Positions 1 to 7,105 of a stretch of 36,567 nt of DNA are shown in pieces. The stretch covers positions 71,299 through 107,865 of the forward strand of contig CAIQIZ010000009.1 of assembly GCA_903872035.1 (NCBI GenBank). Reading direction: 5' to 3'. The DNA is from an uncultured bacterium. GTDB taxonomy: Bacteria; Patescibacteriota; Minisyncoccia; Phycocordibacterales; PALSA-1337. The position numbers and the translations under genes are program-made. The notes under the pieces are model-generated. The model did not search any database, was not told the DNA's origin, and saw nothing but the letters and a program-made list of their open reading frames with translations. Each line of letters starts with the position of its first letter. Position 1 is the first letter of the stretch.

Positions 1-593
1 ACAACTGCGAAGCCGTACGAAACCTTCTCATCGACCGCGTAATGGTCGAGGTTCAGAGAGGAGTAGTGCTTGTCCGGGGGCATGTCCATATCGGTGAGGA
101 CGGCATCGAAGTGTAGTTGGCCCACCTTGACCCTAGCATCTCGGAGCGATCCGACAACCGTCACGGCGTGTTTCTCGAGGACCGTCTCGGCGATGCGAAG
201 GTTCTGCTCTGTGTCATCGATGACGAGGACCGAGTAGCGTCTCCTGAAGGTGGCGATGTCCGAGAACTTCGGGCGTTCCACCTTTGTAGCAGCACGTTCG
301 GATTTGGTTGCCTTGCGCTTATCGATCTGCGCAAGAAGGAGCATGATGCCATTGTCGCCCGCAAAGAGCCTAAGGGTATCGATCAGGCAAACATTCTCCG
401 GCTGGTTCGGAGCGACACGCAGTCCAGGAGTCGTGAGTACGCAGAATATCTGCTTTTCGTTGTACAAGGCACGGAGATCATCCGTTCCCGCGAGGAGGAC
501 GATTTCGGCCAGTTTGGCGTCGGTCAAACCGACGACTTGCAGAAAAGCCCTGCTCAACGGGCCCGGTTTATGAGCGTAGATGTTCATGTTCAT
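1..593 (-). CDS. Receiver-domain (response-regulator-like) protein, 3' end beyond window
   Basis: This reading frame is absent from the ORF track because it runs off the left edge, but reading the minus strand from the ATG at 593 gives 197 uninterrupted residues. From about residue 118 it resembles a CheY-type receiver: a hydrophobic strand ending in the acidic pair (YSVLVIDD), a helix, then a strand ending at the likely phospho-acceptor aspartate (VLTDMDMP). The first ~115 residues do not match anything I recognise. No output domain is visible before the edge. Receiver domains normally take a phosphate from a histidine kinase; no kinase is present here, so the partner is unknown. A near-consensus promoter (TTGACT, 17 bp, TATAAT) lies just upstream. 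The plus-strand ORF 117..599 is its shadow. Receiver fold: fairly sure; biological role: not known. Confidence 0.75.
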   Translation of the reverse strand, partial: MNMNIYAHKPGPLSRAFLQVVGLTDAKLAEIVLLAGTDDLRALYNEKQIFCVLTTPGLRVAPNQPENVCLIDTLRLFAGDNGIMLLLAQIDKRKATKSERAATKVERPKFSDIATFRRRYSVLVIDDTEQNLRIAETVLEKHAVTVVGSLRDARVKVGQLHFDAVLTDMDMPPDKHYSSLNLDHYAVDEKVSYGFAV

Positions 594-612
594 ATATAAA
601 TGTGTAAAAACC

Positions 613-641
613 ATTATAGCACCTTAGCTTGCATAAGTCAA
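613..641 (-). promoter_or_regulatory. Sigma70-type promoter of the receiver-domain gene
   Basis: On the minus strand TTGACT (641-636) is followed by a 17-bp spacer and TATAAT (618-613). It is the best sigma70-type match in the window and lies about 20 bases upstream of the ATG at 593. It overlaps the plus-strand promoter of the divergent methyltransferase, so the two genes may compete for polymerase. Confidence 0.75.
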
Positions 642-657
642 GCTTTTGTGTTATGGT
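629..657 (+). promoter_or_regulatory. Probable promoter of the divergent methyltransferase gene
   Basis: TTGCAT (629-634), a 17-bp spacer and TATGGT (652-657) precede the gene at 714, leaving a leader of roughly 50 bases that carries an AGAAAGG ribosome-binding site. The -35 box overlaps the -35 to spacer region of the opposing promoter. Confidence 0.5.
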
Positions 658-713
658 TTCAATGAAGCTTTTTTGACAATAAACCCACAACATTCAACAA
701 AGAAAGGCAACGG

Positions 714-1691
714 ATGAAGACATTTATCGACTTCAAGAACATGAGCGACGGGGATATTCAGATGATCCAGGCACAATTACGGGCACAAGCGGGCCAGACC
801 ACTTCAGCGGAGCGATTGCAACCGACCATGGAAGAGTTCCGGGTCTTTATGCTAGAACGGCTCACGGCTATCCAAGAGAAGCTAGCTAAATCTCACACCC
901 CGGAAACGATCGGGCAATACGCCTGCGACTACGATCCAGCCACCAATCCCGAGAGATTCCTGAGCGAGTCATGGAGCGTCCAAGCTCCCTACTGGGCACT
1001 GGTCGAGACGCCGCAGACTTACACGATCACGATGCTGAACTTGCTGCGATTCCTGGAATTCCCAGAAGATAAGCACCTATCGCTCGTCAGTTTGGGAAGC
1101 GGTCCTGGGCTGTATGAGACGTTCCTTGCTCGCCTACTCGGTAAGACAGGGATCGGCGGCATGACCACGTGCATCGACTTTGCGAGCGCCATGACTGAGA
1201 TGCATAGATTCATTCTTTCGCTTGAGCAGCCGCCGCTCCGTAACATCGAGACTGCAACAAGCGACATGAGCTCCATACCGCTTCCCGACCATCGTACCGA
1301 CGTCATCATCTGCAACAATTCATTGCAATGGTGCAGACAATGGAAGAAGGCTGTGGCGGAGATGGCACGGATCCTGGATCCTGATCGGACGGCTATGGTC
1401 TACCTCATCATCCACCTCCACGAATGTCCGATGGGACTGTTCGATCGGGCGGGCAAATGCCCTATCGAGATGCCCCGCATCAGCGCCGAAAGGATCATGG
1501 ACGAGTTCGAAAAGAATAAGTTCACGATCTACGGCAGCACCCAGATGCGCGGAGGCCACGGTAGCGGTCAGATGGGAGGTGAGGTAAACCGAGCGATGCT
1601 TCGCGCCAAATACACACCGCAAGGCCTTGAGTGCCGATGGAGAAAAGCTAAAAGGACGTTTGGCGAAGCCCATTGCATGAAGTGGACGTAG
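714..1691 (+). CDS. Class I SAM-dependent methyltransferase
   Basis: A 325-residue protein with a Rossmann-type SAM-binding core. Motif I is SLGSGPG at residues 126-132, followed by an acidic strand end (CIDFASAM), a DMSSIPLPD segment typical of motif II/III, and VIICNNSLQW then ARILDP, the usual Methyltransf_11 pattern in which the post-motif helix precedes a final sheet. The first ~85 residues are a helical extension. Substrate cannot be read from the sequence. The start is supported by AGAAAGG about 8 bases before the ATG. It is transcribed alone, divergently from the receiver-domain gene, and ends in a clear hairpin terminator. The C-terminus (about 265-325) is basic and not recognised. 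Fold is confident; function beyond methyl transfer is unknown. Confidence 0.8.
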   Translation: MKTFIDFKNMSDGDIQMIQAQLRAQAGQTTSAERLQPTMEEFRVFMLERLTAIQEKLAKSHTPETIGQYACDYDPATNPERFLSESWSVQAPYWALVETPQTYTITMLNLLRFLEFPEDKHLSLVSLGSGPGLYETFLARLLGKTGIGGMTTCIDFASAMTEMHRFILSLEQPPLRNIETATSDMSSIPLPDHRTDVIICNNSLQWCRQWKKAVAEMARILDPDRTAMVYLIIHLHECPMGLFDRAGKCPIEMPRISAERIMDEFEKNKFTIYGSTQMRGGHGSGQMGGEVNRAMLRAKYTPQGLECRWRKAKRTFGEAHCMKWT

Positions 1692-1710
1692 TACCTTCGT
1701 TACTTTACAC

Positions 1711-1745
1711 CAGCTGCTGGATCACTCCGGCAGCTGTTTTTATAT
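1711..1745 (+). terminator. Rho-independent terminator after the methyltransferase gene
   Basis: CAGCTGC (1711-1717) pairs with GCAGCTG (1730-1736) over a 12-nt loop and is followed by TTTTT. It lies between two convergent genes; on the minus strand there is no T tract, so it mainly serves the plus-strand gene. Confidence 0.85.
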
Positions 1746-1771
1746 TATTTAAATAGATGAGGACTTTCTGA

Positions 1772-3187
1772 CTACAACGTTTCCACCAAGATGAAATTCG
1801 TCTCGCTGGAACTGCCGAATGGCATGCCGGCCACGATCACCACCTTGTCCCCCGTTTTTACCAATTCATTTCCAATCATAACTTTGCGGACAATATTGAG
1901 GATTTCGTCAACCGTCTTGAATGTCGGAACGACCATAGGATAACAGCCGAATGAGAGCATGAGCTTGTGGGCATTATCTTCTGCATCAGAAAGGGCCAAG
2001 ATGCGCTCGGCCGGACGATATCGAGCAAGCATGCGGGCAGTCCGTCCGGAACGAGTCAAGGCCACGATCATGGATGCGCCGACGTTATGAGCGGCACGCA
2101 CAGCTGATTGCGAGACGACATCGGTGACACCGTGAGACCTGTCATATTCGGCGATAGTATCACGTGTGTAGACTTCGCTTTCCACGCGTAGAGCGATGCG
2201 AGTCATGATCTTGACCGCTTCGACTGGAAAATCTCCCAAGGTCGTCTCTTCGGAGAGCATGATGGCATCCGTACCATCGATGATGGCGTTGGCGATATCA
2301 GATACTTCCGCCCGAGTCGGCACAGGATTCTTGATCATCGATTCCAACATCTGCGTGGCAGTGATGACCGGCTTCCCCACAGAATTACATTTGTGAATAA
2401 GAAGTTTTTGCACTATCGGCACATCTTCAGCCGGTATCTCAATTGCCAAGTCTCCGCGAGCCACCATTAGTCCATCAGCTTTCTCCAAGATGCCGTCAAT
2501 ATCATCCAAAGCTTCCGGTGTTTCGATCTTGGCTATGATCTGCGCCTTACATCCTCGCTTGTCCAGAATCTCGCGGAGTTCCACGATGTCGGAGGCATGT
2601 CTGACGAACGATAAGGCCATAAAATCAACCTTATTCTTTATACCAAATTCCAAATCTTCCCTATCCTTATCTGTCAGAGATTTAACAGACAAATTGGCAC
2701 CGGGCACATTGACGCCTTTGTGGCTGGACAAGCGGCCCCCGACGATGACTTTGGTGATGATGTCGTTACCTCTGACCTCGATGACTTCCAATTTCTTTGT
2801 CCCGTCTTGGATCATTATCGGGCTACCGGCTTTGACCTCTTTTGGCAATTCCTTGTAAGTCACGCTGACTCTATCGGCTGTACCTTCGATCTCATCCGCA
2901 GTTAAAGTGAATATCTGTCCGGGCGTCAGCAATATCGTCTTCTCCTTGAATGTGCCGATGCGGATCTTTGGACCGCTCAAATCCTGCATGATAGCCACGA
3001 TCTTGCCAGACTTTTTCATGATCTTCCGAATGGAATCCACCCTTGCTTGATGTTCTTCAAAACTGCCGTGAGAGAAGTTCAGGCGCATTATGTTCATGCC
3101 AACATCGACGAGTTCCGCGAGCTTTTCTTCGCTTTCAGTCGAAGGACCGATGGTGCAAACGATCTTTGTCTTTTTTCCGAGATTCAT
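1772..3187 (-). CDS. pyk: Pyruvate kinase
   Basis: Converts phosphoenolpyruvate and ADP to pyruvate and ATP in lower glycolysis. The 471-residue length is that of the standard bacterial enzyme. Visible landmarks are the N-terminal KTKIVCTIGPS strand, the MRLNFSHG segment, a B domain at roughly residues 71-170, the catalytic IIAKIET (Lys220, Glu222), the MVARGDLAIEIP metal/phosphate region, TATQMLESM near 277-284 and the GTDAIMLSEET signature near 305-315. The C-terminal allosteric-type domain is present. It is a single-gene unit with its own TATAAT promoter and a leader of about 50 bases. In CPR bacteria, which often have patchy glycolysis, this is usually one of the retained ATP-yielding steps. 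Identification is secure. Confidence 0.98.
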   Translation of the reverse strand: MNLGKKTKIVCTIGPSTESEEKLAELVDVGMNIMRLNFSHGSFEEHQARVDSIRKIMKKSGKIVAIMQDLSGPKIRIGTFKEKTILLTPGQIFTLTADEIEGTADRVSVTYKELPKEVKAGSPIMIQDGTKKLEVIEVRGNDIITKVIVGGRLSSHKGVNVPGANLSVKSLTDKDREDLEFGIKNKVDFMALSFVRHASDIVELREILDKRGCKAQIIAKIETPEALDDIDGILEKADGLMVARGDLAIEIPAEDVPIVQKLLIHKCNSVGKPVITATQMLESMIKNPVPTRAEVSDIANAIIDGTDAIMLSEETTLGDFPVEAVKIMTRIALRVESEVYTRDTIAEYDRSHGVTDVVSQSAVRAAHNVGASMIVALTRSGRTARMLARYRPAERILALSDAEDNAHKLMLSFGCYPMVVPTFKTVDEILNIVRKVMIGNELVKTGDKVVIVAGMPFGSSSETNFILVETL

Positions 3188-3246
3188 GATTTGGACGGCA
3201 AAATGAGGTATTCAAAATGCCTGATTAACGATTAATATTATTGATG

Positions 3247-3275
3247 ATTATATCATCTTGGCGCCTTTTTTGAAA
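3247..3275 (-). promoter_or_regulatory. Promoter of pyruvate kinase gene
   Basis: Minus strand: TTTCAA (3275-3270), 17-bp spacer, TATAAT (3252-3247). The predicted start of transcription is near 3240, about 50 bases before the ATG at 3187. Confidence 0.65.
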
Positions 3276-3355
3276 TTCATTGTTCTTTGAACATTTATTT
3301 ATTCTTTTTTGAGGCTTTTTTCATCATTTCTTCATAACTATTATGTACAATATGT

Positions 3356-3569
3356 TGAATGATCATTTTTTCCTGTGGGCCTGCCAAGTAGTTTGGAACC
3401 CCTCTCGCCAGATAGGGTTTGCGGGTGCAACTCCCGTCAGGTCCACAGGGTTAAGTGATCATTTGGACCTTGACTTTATGATTTAAATTTCATAAACTTC
3501 ATTCACTGGCGAGAAGGAAATTCCATCTACGAAGGTAAACCCTGCAAAAGTCCGCTTCGGCGGATTTTT
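3356..3569 (+). ncRNA. Candidate structured non-coding RNA with tRNA-like junction and pseudoknot
   Basis: No gene occupies 3188-3590, but the plus strand folds strikingly. A 12-bp helix (3372-3383 with 3438-3449, one G-U pair) closes a junction with three hairpins: CCAA/TTGG (3384-3396), AACCC/GGGTT (3397-3419) and GCGGG/CCCGT around a TGCAACT loop (3421-3437), which looks like a tRNA T-arm. An outer TGATCA pair (3360-3365 with 3456-3461) extends the stem. The loop of the second hairpin (TCTCGCCAG, 3403-3411) is perfectly complementary to CTGGCGAGA (3506-3514), implying a 9-bp pseudoknot. The unit ends at a tetraloop terminator (3551-3569). It is divergent from pyk, and no plus-strand gene follows nearby, so it looks like a free-standing RNA rather than a leader. 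I do not recognise it as tmRNA, SRP, 6S or RNase P RNA. Its promoter is unclear. Confidence 0.5.
3551..3569. terminator. Bidirectional tetraloop terminator
   Basis: TCCGC-TTCG-GCGGA followed by TTTTT on the plus strand. On the minus strand the same stem (loop CGAA) is followed by CTTTT and lies just after the stop codon at 3591. It can therefore end both the plus-strand RNA candidate and the minus-strand membrane-protein operon. Confidence 0.85.
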
Positions 3570-3590
3570 GCTTTCTATGACCATTGGGAA

Positions 3591-4529
3591 TCAAATTCCC
3601 TTCGCCGGAATAGGTCTTTGAACTGGAGGAAAATCGACAGGACTTATTGTACGGTTGAAACATACCTCACCAGATCCATGGCTCCAATTGTAGAACGCAT
3701 TATTATACGTAGGTGTCACATAAGGCGAATTTAGATTCTCTTGTGTAGAAGTCGCAGAAAAAGTCGCACAGATGATAAACGAGTTTGTTTGTGAACCAGA
3801 TTCATAACTATACGGGGCATGTGTTTCCGGATCTTTCGGAACGCTTCCCATGAATTCTGGCATTTTTGCAAGCGATTCGGGGACGCTTCCTAACTCTTGC
3901 CAATAATGTGCCACTGAACCTTGGATGTTTGAAAGATCATTAATTCTCAATTGATCAAACCTTATCGCCCTTTGCGTAGCCGGCGAACCTACAAATACAA
4001 ATCCAGCGACTATCGCGGCCACCGTCAAAATAATTCCAACCCACGCCAATAGAATCAAAAACTTCCTAGACCGTCCAGAATCGCTCATTCTTTCAAGAAT
4101 ATAGTAGGAAAATATTACCGCCGAAATGACTAGAACGATGAGAATCTTATAAATGAACCTGGCGCTTATTTCACCGTTCAAGTAAGTGTTGATGAGAGCT
4201 ATCAAATCACCTGCAATAGTGGCGCCGGTCAAAAACAAAGTTAAATATATCCGCCAACGTCGTATCCAAACTTCCCTCTTTTCTGGAATTTTGACGATGT
4301 CTCGACGGATCACCCATTCAAGTACATATAAAATTGGAATCAATACTATGAGCGTCGAGATCGGCCAAACAACAGAACTAACGCTAAAGTACCCAGCCAA
4401 AGCGTCTGGCAAGGCATAGTTGACCGTGCTGAAGGCTAAGTTGATAAGCGCTATAGCCGAAGCGTAGAGCGCGGTAGTAGCGCCCAAATGAAGGAAAAAA
4501 TCCTTCGGAGTGGTTTTGGTTGTGTTCAT
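3591..4529 (-). CDS. DUF5671-like integral membrane protein with pilin-like C-terminal domain
   Basis: A 312-residue membrane protein. Four to five hydrophobic helices occupy roughly the first 185 residues (for example LYASAIALINLAFSTV and ISTLIVLIPILYVLEWVI), a pattern I associate with DUF5671 proteins of CPR bacteria. A further helix (ILTVAAIVAGFVFVG) is followed by an exported region, LRINDLSNIQGSVAHYW...VPKDPETHAPYSYE, that resembles the C-terminal part of type II secretion pseudopilins. The ORF-track start at 4556 would overlap the upstream gene by 31 bases; the internal ATG at 4529 overlaps the upstream TGA as ATGA, the usual sign of translational coupling, so I use that. Function is unknown. 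It ends at the terminator at 3551-3569. Confidence 0.75.
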   Translation of the reverse strand: MNTTKTTPKDFFLHLGATTALYASAIALINLAFSTVNYALPDALAGYFSVSSVVWPISTLIVLIPILYVLEWVIRRDIVKIPEKREVWIRRWRIYLTLFLTGATIAGDLIALINTYLNGEISARFIYKILIVLVISAVIFSYYILERMSDSGRSRKFLILLAWVGIILTVAAIVAGFVFVGSPATQRAIRFDQLRINDLSNIQGSVAHYWQELGSVPESLAKMPEFMGSVPKDPETHAPYSYESGSQTNSFIICATFSATSTQENLNSPYVTPTYNNAFYNWSHGSGEVCFNRTISPVDFPPVQRPIPAKGI

Positions 4530-5125
4530 TTCGCAATTGTACCCCTTTTCCGGCACTCATACAAAAATGCTGGCGGAAAGTTGCGCAATTCGAAGCCTAT
4601 CACGTGAGCTTCGAACATCTGTTTGATGTGCGGCAAGCTCACCGGTAAATATTGGAACTGCAGATATTTTCCATTATCACGGAGCCCATCTCTAATAGCA
4701 TTCAATAGTTGCTGCCTCTTGGTCCGACTGAAATCTCCGAATGGTAGACCAGAAACGATGCAGTCAGCCAGCGGCAAAGATCTAGCGGCTAGATGTTTGG
4801 GGAGCAGAGCGGCATCGTCCTCGATGATGACTAGCCGCTTGTCGATCAACGTTTTCCGAAGGTGTTCAGCCAGGACATGATTGGTCTCAAAAGCCAGCAA
4901 CGTCCCCTTCTTGGGCATCTGTTTCAAGATCATTTCAGTGAATGCTCCGGTGCCAGCTCCTAACTCGACGATCAGGATCCCATCTCTCATCGGTATACGT
5001 TTGACGATGCGCCCACCCAGATATTTTGAGCTAGGCAAAAGCGACCCTTGGATGTGGATCTTCTTCATTCCTTCCTTCAGGAATATGAGCGAGGCATGTC
5101 TTTTGTTTGAATGGGTTTTATTCAC
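4526..5125 (-). CDS. SAM-dependent methyltransferase, phospholipid N-methyltransferase-like
   Basis: A 199-residue Rossmann methyltransferase related to the KsgA/PmtA-type group. Evidence is the N-terminal FLKEGMKKIHIQGSLLPSSKYL segment, which resembles the SIVPSS region of phospholipid methyltransferases (COG3963), the SAM motif VELGAGTGAFTE, AFETNH as the acidic loop, and SGLPFGDFS as the catalytic-loop motif. The C-terminal FPPAFLYECRK matches the usual family ending. The start is GTG at 5125; the next in-frame ATG (5068) would remove the conserved N-terminal segment. Likely action is on lipid head groups at the membrane, but the substrate is inferred. It is the first gene of a two-gene operon with the DUF5671-like protein (4-bp overlap). 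Confidence 0.7.
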   Translation of the reverse strand: MNKTHSNKRHASLIFLKEGMKKIHIQGSLLPSSKYLGGRIVKRIPMRDGILIVELGAGTGAFTEMILKQMPKKGTLLAFETNHVLAEHLRKTLIDKRLVIIEDDAALLPKHLAARSLPLADCIVSGLPFGDFSRTKRQQLLNAIRDGLRDNGKYLQFQYLPVSLPHIKQMFEAHVIGFELRNFPPAFLYECRKRGTIAK

Positions 5126-5278
5126 GGTATTGCAAATATCAAATTCATTTTAACCAGCCTGACTTCTTCTGTGCATTTGAAGGTTACGCCATTTTACCAC
5201 ATTCTTGACTCTCGAAAATTTAAGCACATACTGTGTTTACAAGTGGCTTCGGCCCCGCCCTGCAAGTGGCAAACAGTG

Positions 5279-5311
5279 AAAATCCGTCAGAGCATAGCTT
5301 TGACGGATTTT
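5279..5311. terminator. Bidirectional hairpin terminator
   Basis: AAAATCCGTCA (5279-5289) pairs perfectly with TGACGGATTTT (5301-5311). The A/T-rich outer arms make it usable in both directions. It sits in the 324-base gap between the minus-strand M16 peptidase gene and the methyltransferase gene; I see no gene in that gap. Confidence 0.7.
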
Positions 5312-5415
5312 CTGTATTAAAAACCCCTCCGGGTATTTCTGCTGATAAGCGGGCTCCACTAAATATTTTGTGACAGCATTATATCACTCCAGTTTCCGCA
5401 AATTCAAGGTCACCC

Positions 5416-5435
5416 AAAAGACTGGCCCATCAGTC
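5416..5435 (-). terminator. Weak hairpin after the M16 peptidase gene
   Basis: On the minus strand GACTG/CAGTC (5 bp, 6-nt loop) is followed by TTTT, 15 bases past the stop at 5450. It may act with the stronger hairpin further on at 5279-5311. Confidence 0.4.
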
Positions 5436-5449
5436 CGTTTACCCACGAA

Positions 5450-6703
5450 CTACTTCGGCATGGCCAGGAATTCTCCGGTAACTTTCGGTGACCAATATTT
5501 ATCGTAGATCCGTTTGAGGTAAGCTGTATCTTTGCATTTCTCAAAGAATCTCAGATAATCAGCTTCCGTATAAACCTTTCCTCCATGGGGACCGAGCGTG
5601 AAAGCGGCCATTCTCATCATGGAGCTGAGTGTCTCGAAACTGAAGGTCCTCGAAGATTTCTCCCGTTCGACTTCTCTTACAACCAGAGCCTTATCCGAGA
5701 TGGCCCGGAGGATCCTCTCATGGATCTCTTTTCTGACATGCGCCACCTGCTTCTTTGAACTGAGCGGCAAGCAGATCTCCCATGTATTATAAATAGTCGG
5801 ATTGGTGTCCCATGAATTATCAAAATCTATGTCATAGCACCACCCCAGTTCCTTCCTCAACCATTCAAAAAGAACACCCTGTGTGCTATTCGCTAGAAGC
5901 TCTCCAATGAAGGATATTGCGATATTCGTCTGAACATCGGTTGTGCTCACGATACCGCCCATGTAGTACAGGTAGCGTTTTATTGTATCGAATTTCTTCT
6001 CGTGGTATTTCTTATTGACCCAGGTTATCTGTTTTATTTTCGTAGACAAATGATGTTTCTTGGTCTTTATCCGGCCGAGCTCTTTTATGACTGTTCTCTG
6101 GTCGAACTTGCCGCCGATGACGAGATACGTCCTCGGATCGAAATATGCTTCGTGCAGTCCGGACAGCTTCGTCACGCTCATCTTCGTGAGATCTTCTCTC
6201 TTCCCTACGCGTTGCCTCAAAGTGAATCCCAGGGTATCCCTCCACTTCGTCTGGAAATAATTTCCCAGCCTGTCTTCGCCCGGGAACCATTTGTTATACA
6301 TCTTCGATTCGTTGATTATGATACCGGCTTCGTCCGCTATGTCCTTCGCAGTGATAAGCGGTTCGAATACGTGGCTCATCAGACCTTTGAATGCGCGATT
6401 GAACATGTCCGAGCGGACGCTGAGCTCGTACCTGGTATGTAGCGAGCAGGTCGAAGCATTGAATGAGCCCCCAGCCAATTCGACGATTTTCTGGAATCGG
6501 TCTTTCTCCGGATATAGGCGTGACCGTCCGAAGGCGATATGTTCCAACATATGAGCCGTACCCGGCAGCACCTCTCCGGTGTTATGGATATGCCCCACCG
6601 GCACATACAGCCAGATCGTGGCGAACGGCAAGTCGATATGCTTGGAGAATATCCGAATGCCATTCTTTAGTTTTGTGGTCTTGAAGACGAGGCGGTCTTT
6701 CAT
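5450..6703 (-). CDS. M16 (insulinase/processing-peptidase) family zinc peptidase
   Basis: About 417 residues, the size of bacterial single-chain M16B subunits. The zinc motif HxxEH is visible as HMLEH in GTAHMLEHIAFG near residues 51-55, followed by AGGSFNASTCSLHTRYEL, which matches the usual GGxxNAxTxxxxTxY segment, and INESKMY about 75 residues on, where the third zinc ligand Glu is expected. The second, non-catalytic half (GELLANSTQGVLFEWLRKELGWCYDI) carries the typical LF..lRe..GL.Y pattern. It is therefore probably an active metallopeptidase; the substrate is unknown. The ORF track starts at GTG 6712; I prefer ATG 6703 because a TAGAGT -10-like box lies 7 bases before it. Downstream of the NIF3-like gene on the same strand. 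Confidence 0.88.
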   Translation of the reverse strand: MKDRLVFKTTKLKNGIRIFSKHIDLPFATIWLYVPVGHIHNTGEVLPGTAHMLEHIAFGRSRLYPEKDRFQKIVELAGGSFNASTCSLHTRYELSVRSDMFNRAFKGLMSHVFEPLITAKDIADEAGIIINESKMYNKWFPGEDRLGNYFQTKWRDTLGFTLRQRVGKREDLTKMSVTKLSGLHEAYFDPRTYLVIGGKFDQRTVIKELGRIKTKKHHLSTKIKQITWVNKKYHEKKFDTIKRYLYYMGGIVSTTDVQTNIAISFIGELLANSTQGVLFEWLRKELGWCYDIDFDNSWDTNPTIYNTWEICLPLSSKKQVAHVRKEIHERILRAISDKALVVREVEREKSSRTFSFETLSSMMRMAAFTLGPHGGKVYTEADYLRFFEKCKDTAYLKRIYDKYWSPKVTGEFLAMPK

Positions 6704-6774
6704 ATGAGGCACTCTAGCTCATATGATGGGGTTTGGGTAGGAGGATGGCAAATTAAATGCCCACCATATTAAAC

Positions 6775-7092
6775 TCAGTCTAGTTTCCACACATCCAACG
6801 CCACCTCCTCATAAGGATGCGCTTTCTTGATGGCCGCGACCACCGCCCGAACCATCGGCCGGTCGCAAGTCACTTCGATCCGCTCTTCCTCTATCTCTTC
6901 CAATCTTCCCGGGGTGCCGATGAATGGCTGCGCCCCCAGATCCGGCTTGGACCGTCCGATGCCGCGTATCGAGAAGCTGCAATACGAGTACTTCCCTAAC
7001 CTTCCCCCTCCGGCCGCCCCTATCGCTTCACGCACAACATCCGCATGTGTGAGCGGCACTGTCACAACGATTTTGGAGCGTGGGGTGGGCAT
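6775..7092 (-). CDS. Stand-alone NIF3/YqfO-type domain protein
   Basis: A 105-residue protein resembling the ferredoxin-like YqfO insertion domain of NIF3 proteins (related in fold to CutA/PII). Clues are IVVTVPLTHADVVREAIGAAGGGRLGKYSYCSF at the N-terminus, FIGTPGRLEEIEEERIEVTC in the middle and the family ending HPYEEVALDVWKLD. The metal-binding NIF3 core is absent, as in other one-domain members. Molecular role is uncertain; the fold is usually a small-molecule or metal-binding regulatory module. It starts 13 bases after the DUF262 gene on the same strand and is followed 62 bases later by the M16 peptidase, so the three may be co-transcribed. Confidence 0.8.
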   Translation of the reverse strand: MPTPRSKIVVTVPLTHADVVREAIGAAGGGRLGKYSYCSFSIRGIGRSKPDLGAQPFIGTPGRLEEIEEERIEVTCDRPMVRAVVAAIKKAHPYEEVALDVWKLD

Positions 7093-7105
7093 ATAAAAAT
7101 ATGCT

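Noticed and set aside
117-599. 160-aa plus-strand ORF
   Set aside because: It is opposite the receiver-domain gene, whose minus-strand frame has clear motifs (VLVIDD, LTDMDMP) and a promoter.
3379-3446. Genuine tRNA-Gly gene (GCC is in a loop, and the T-arm looks good)
   Set aside because: The anticodon-arm loop is too large, position 33 is not U, and the D-arm does not pair in the standard way. At best it is a tRNA-like or decayed structure.
3356-3569. SRP RNA, tmRNA or 6S RNA
   Set aside because: No GGAAG/GNAR tetraloop with AGCAG (SRP), no tag frame or split tRNA domain (tmRNA), no long bubble helix (6S).
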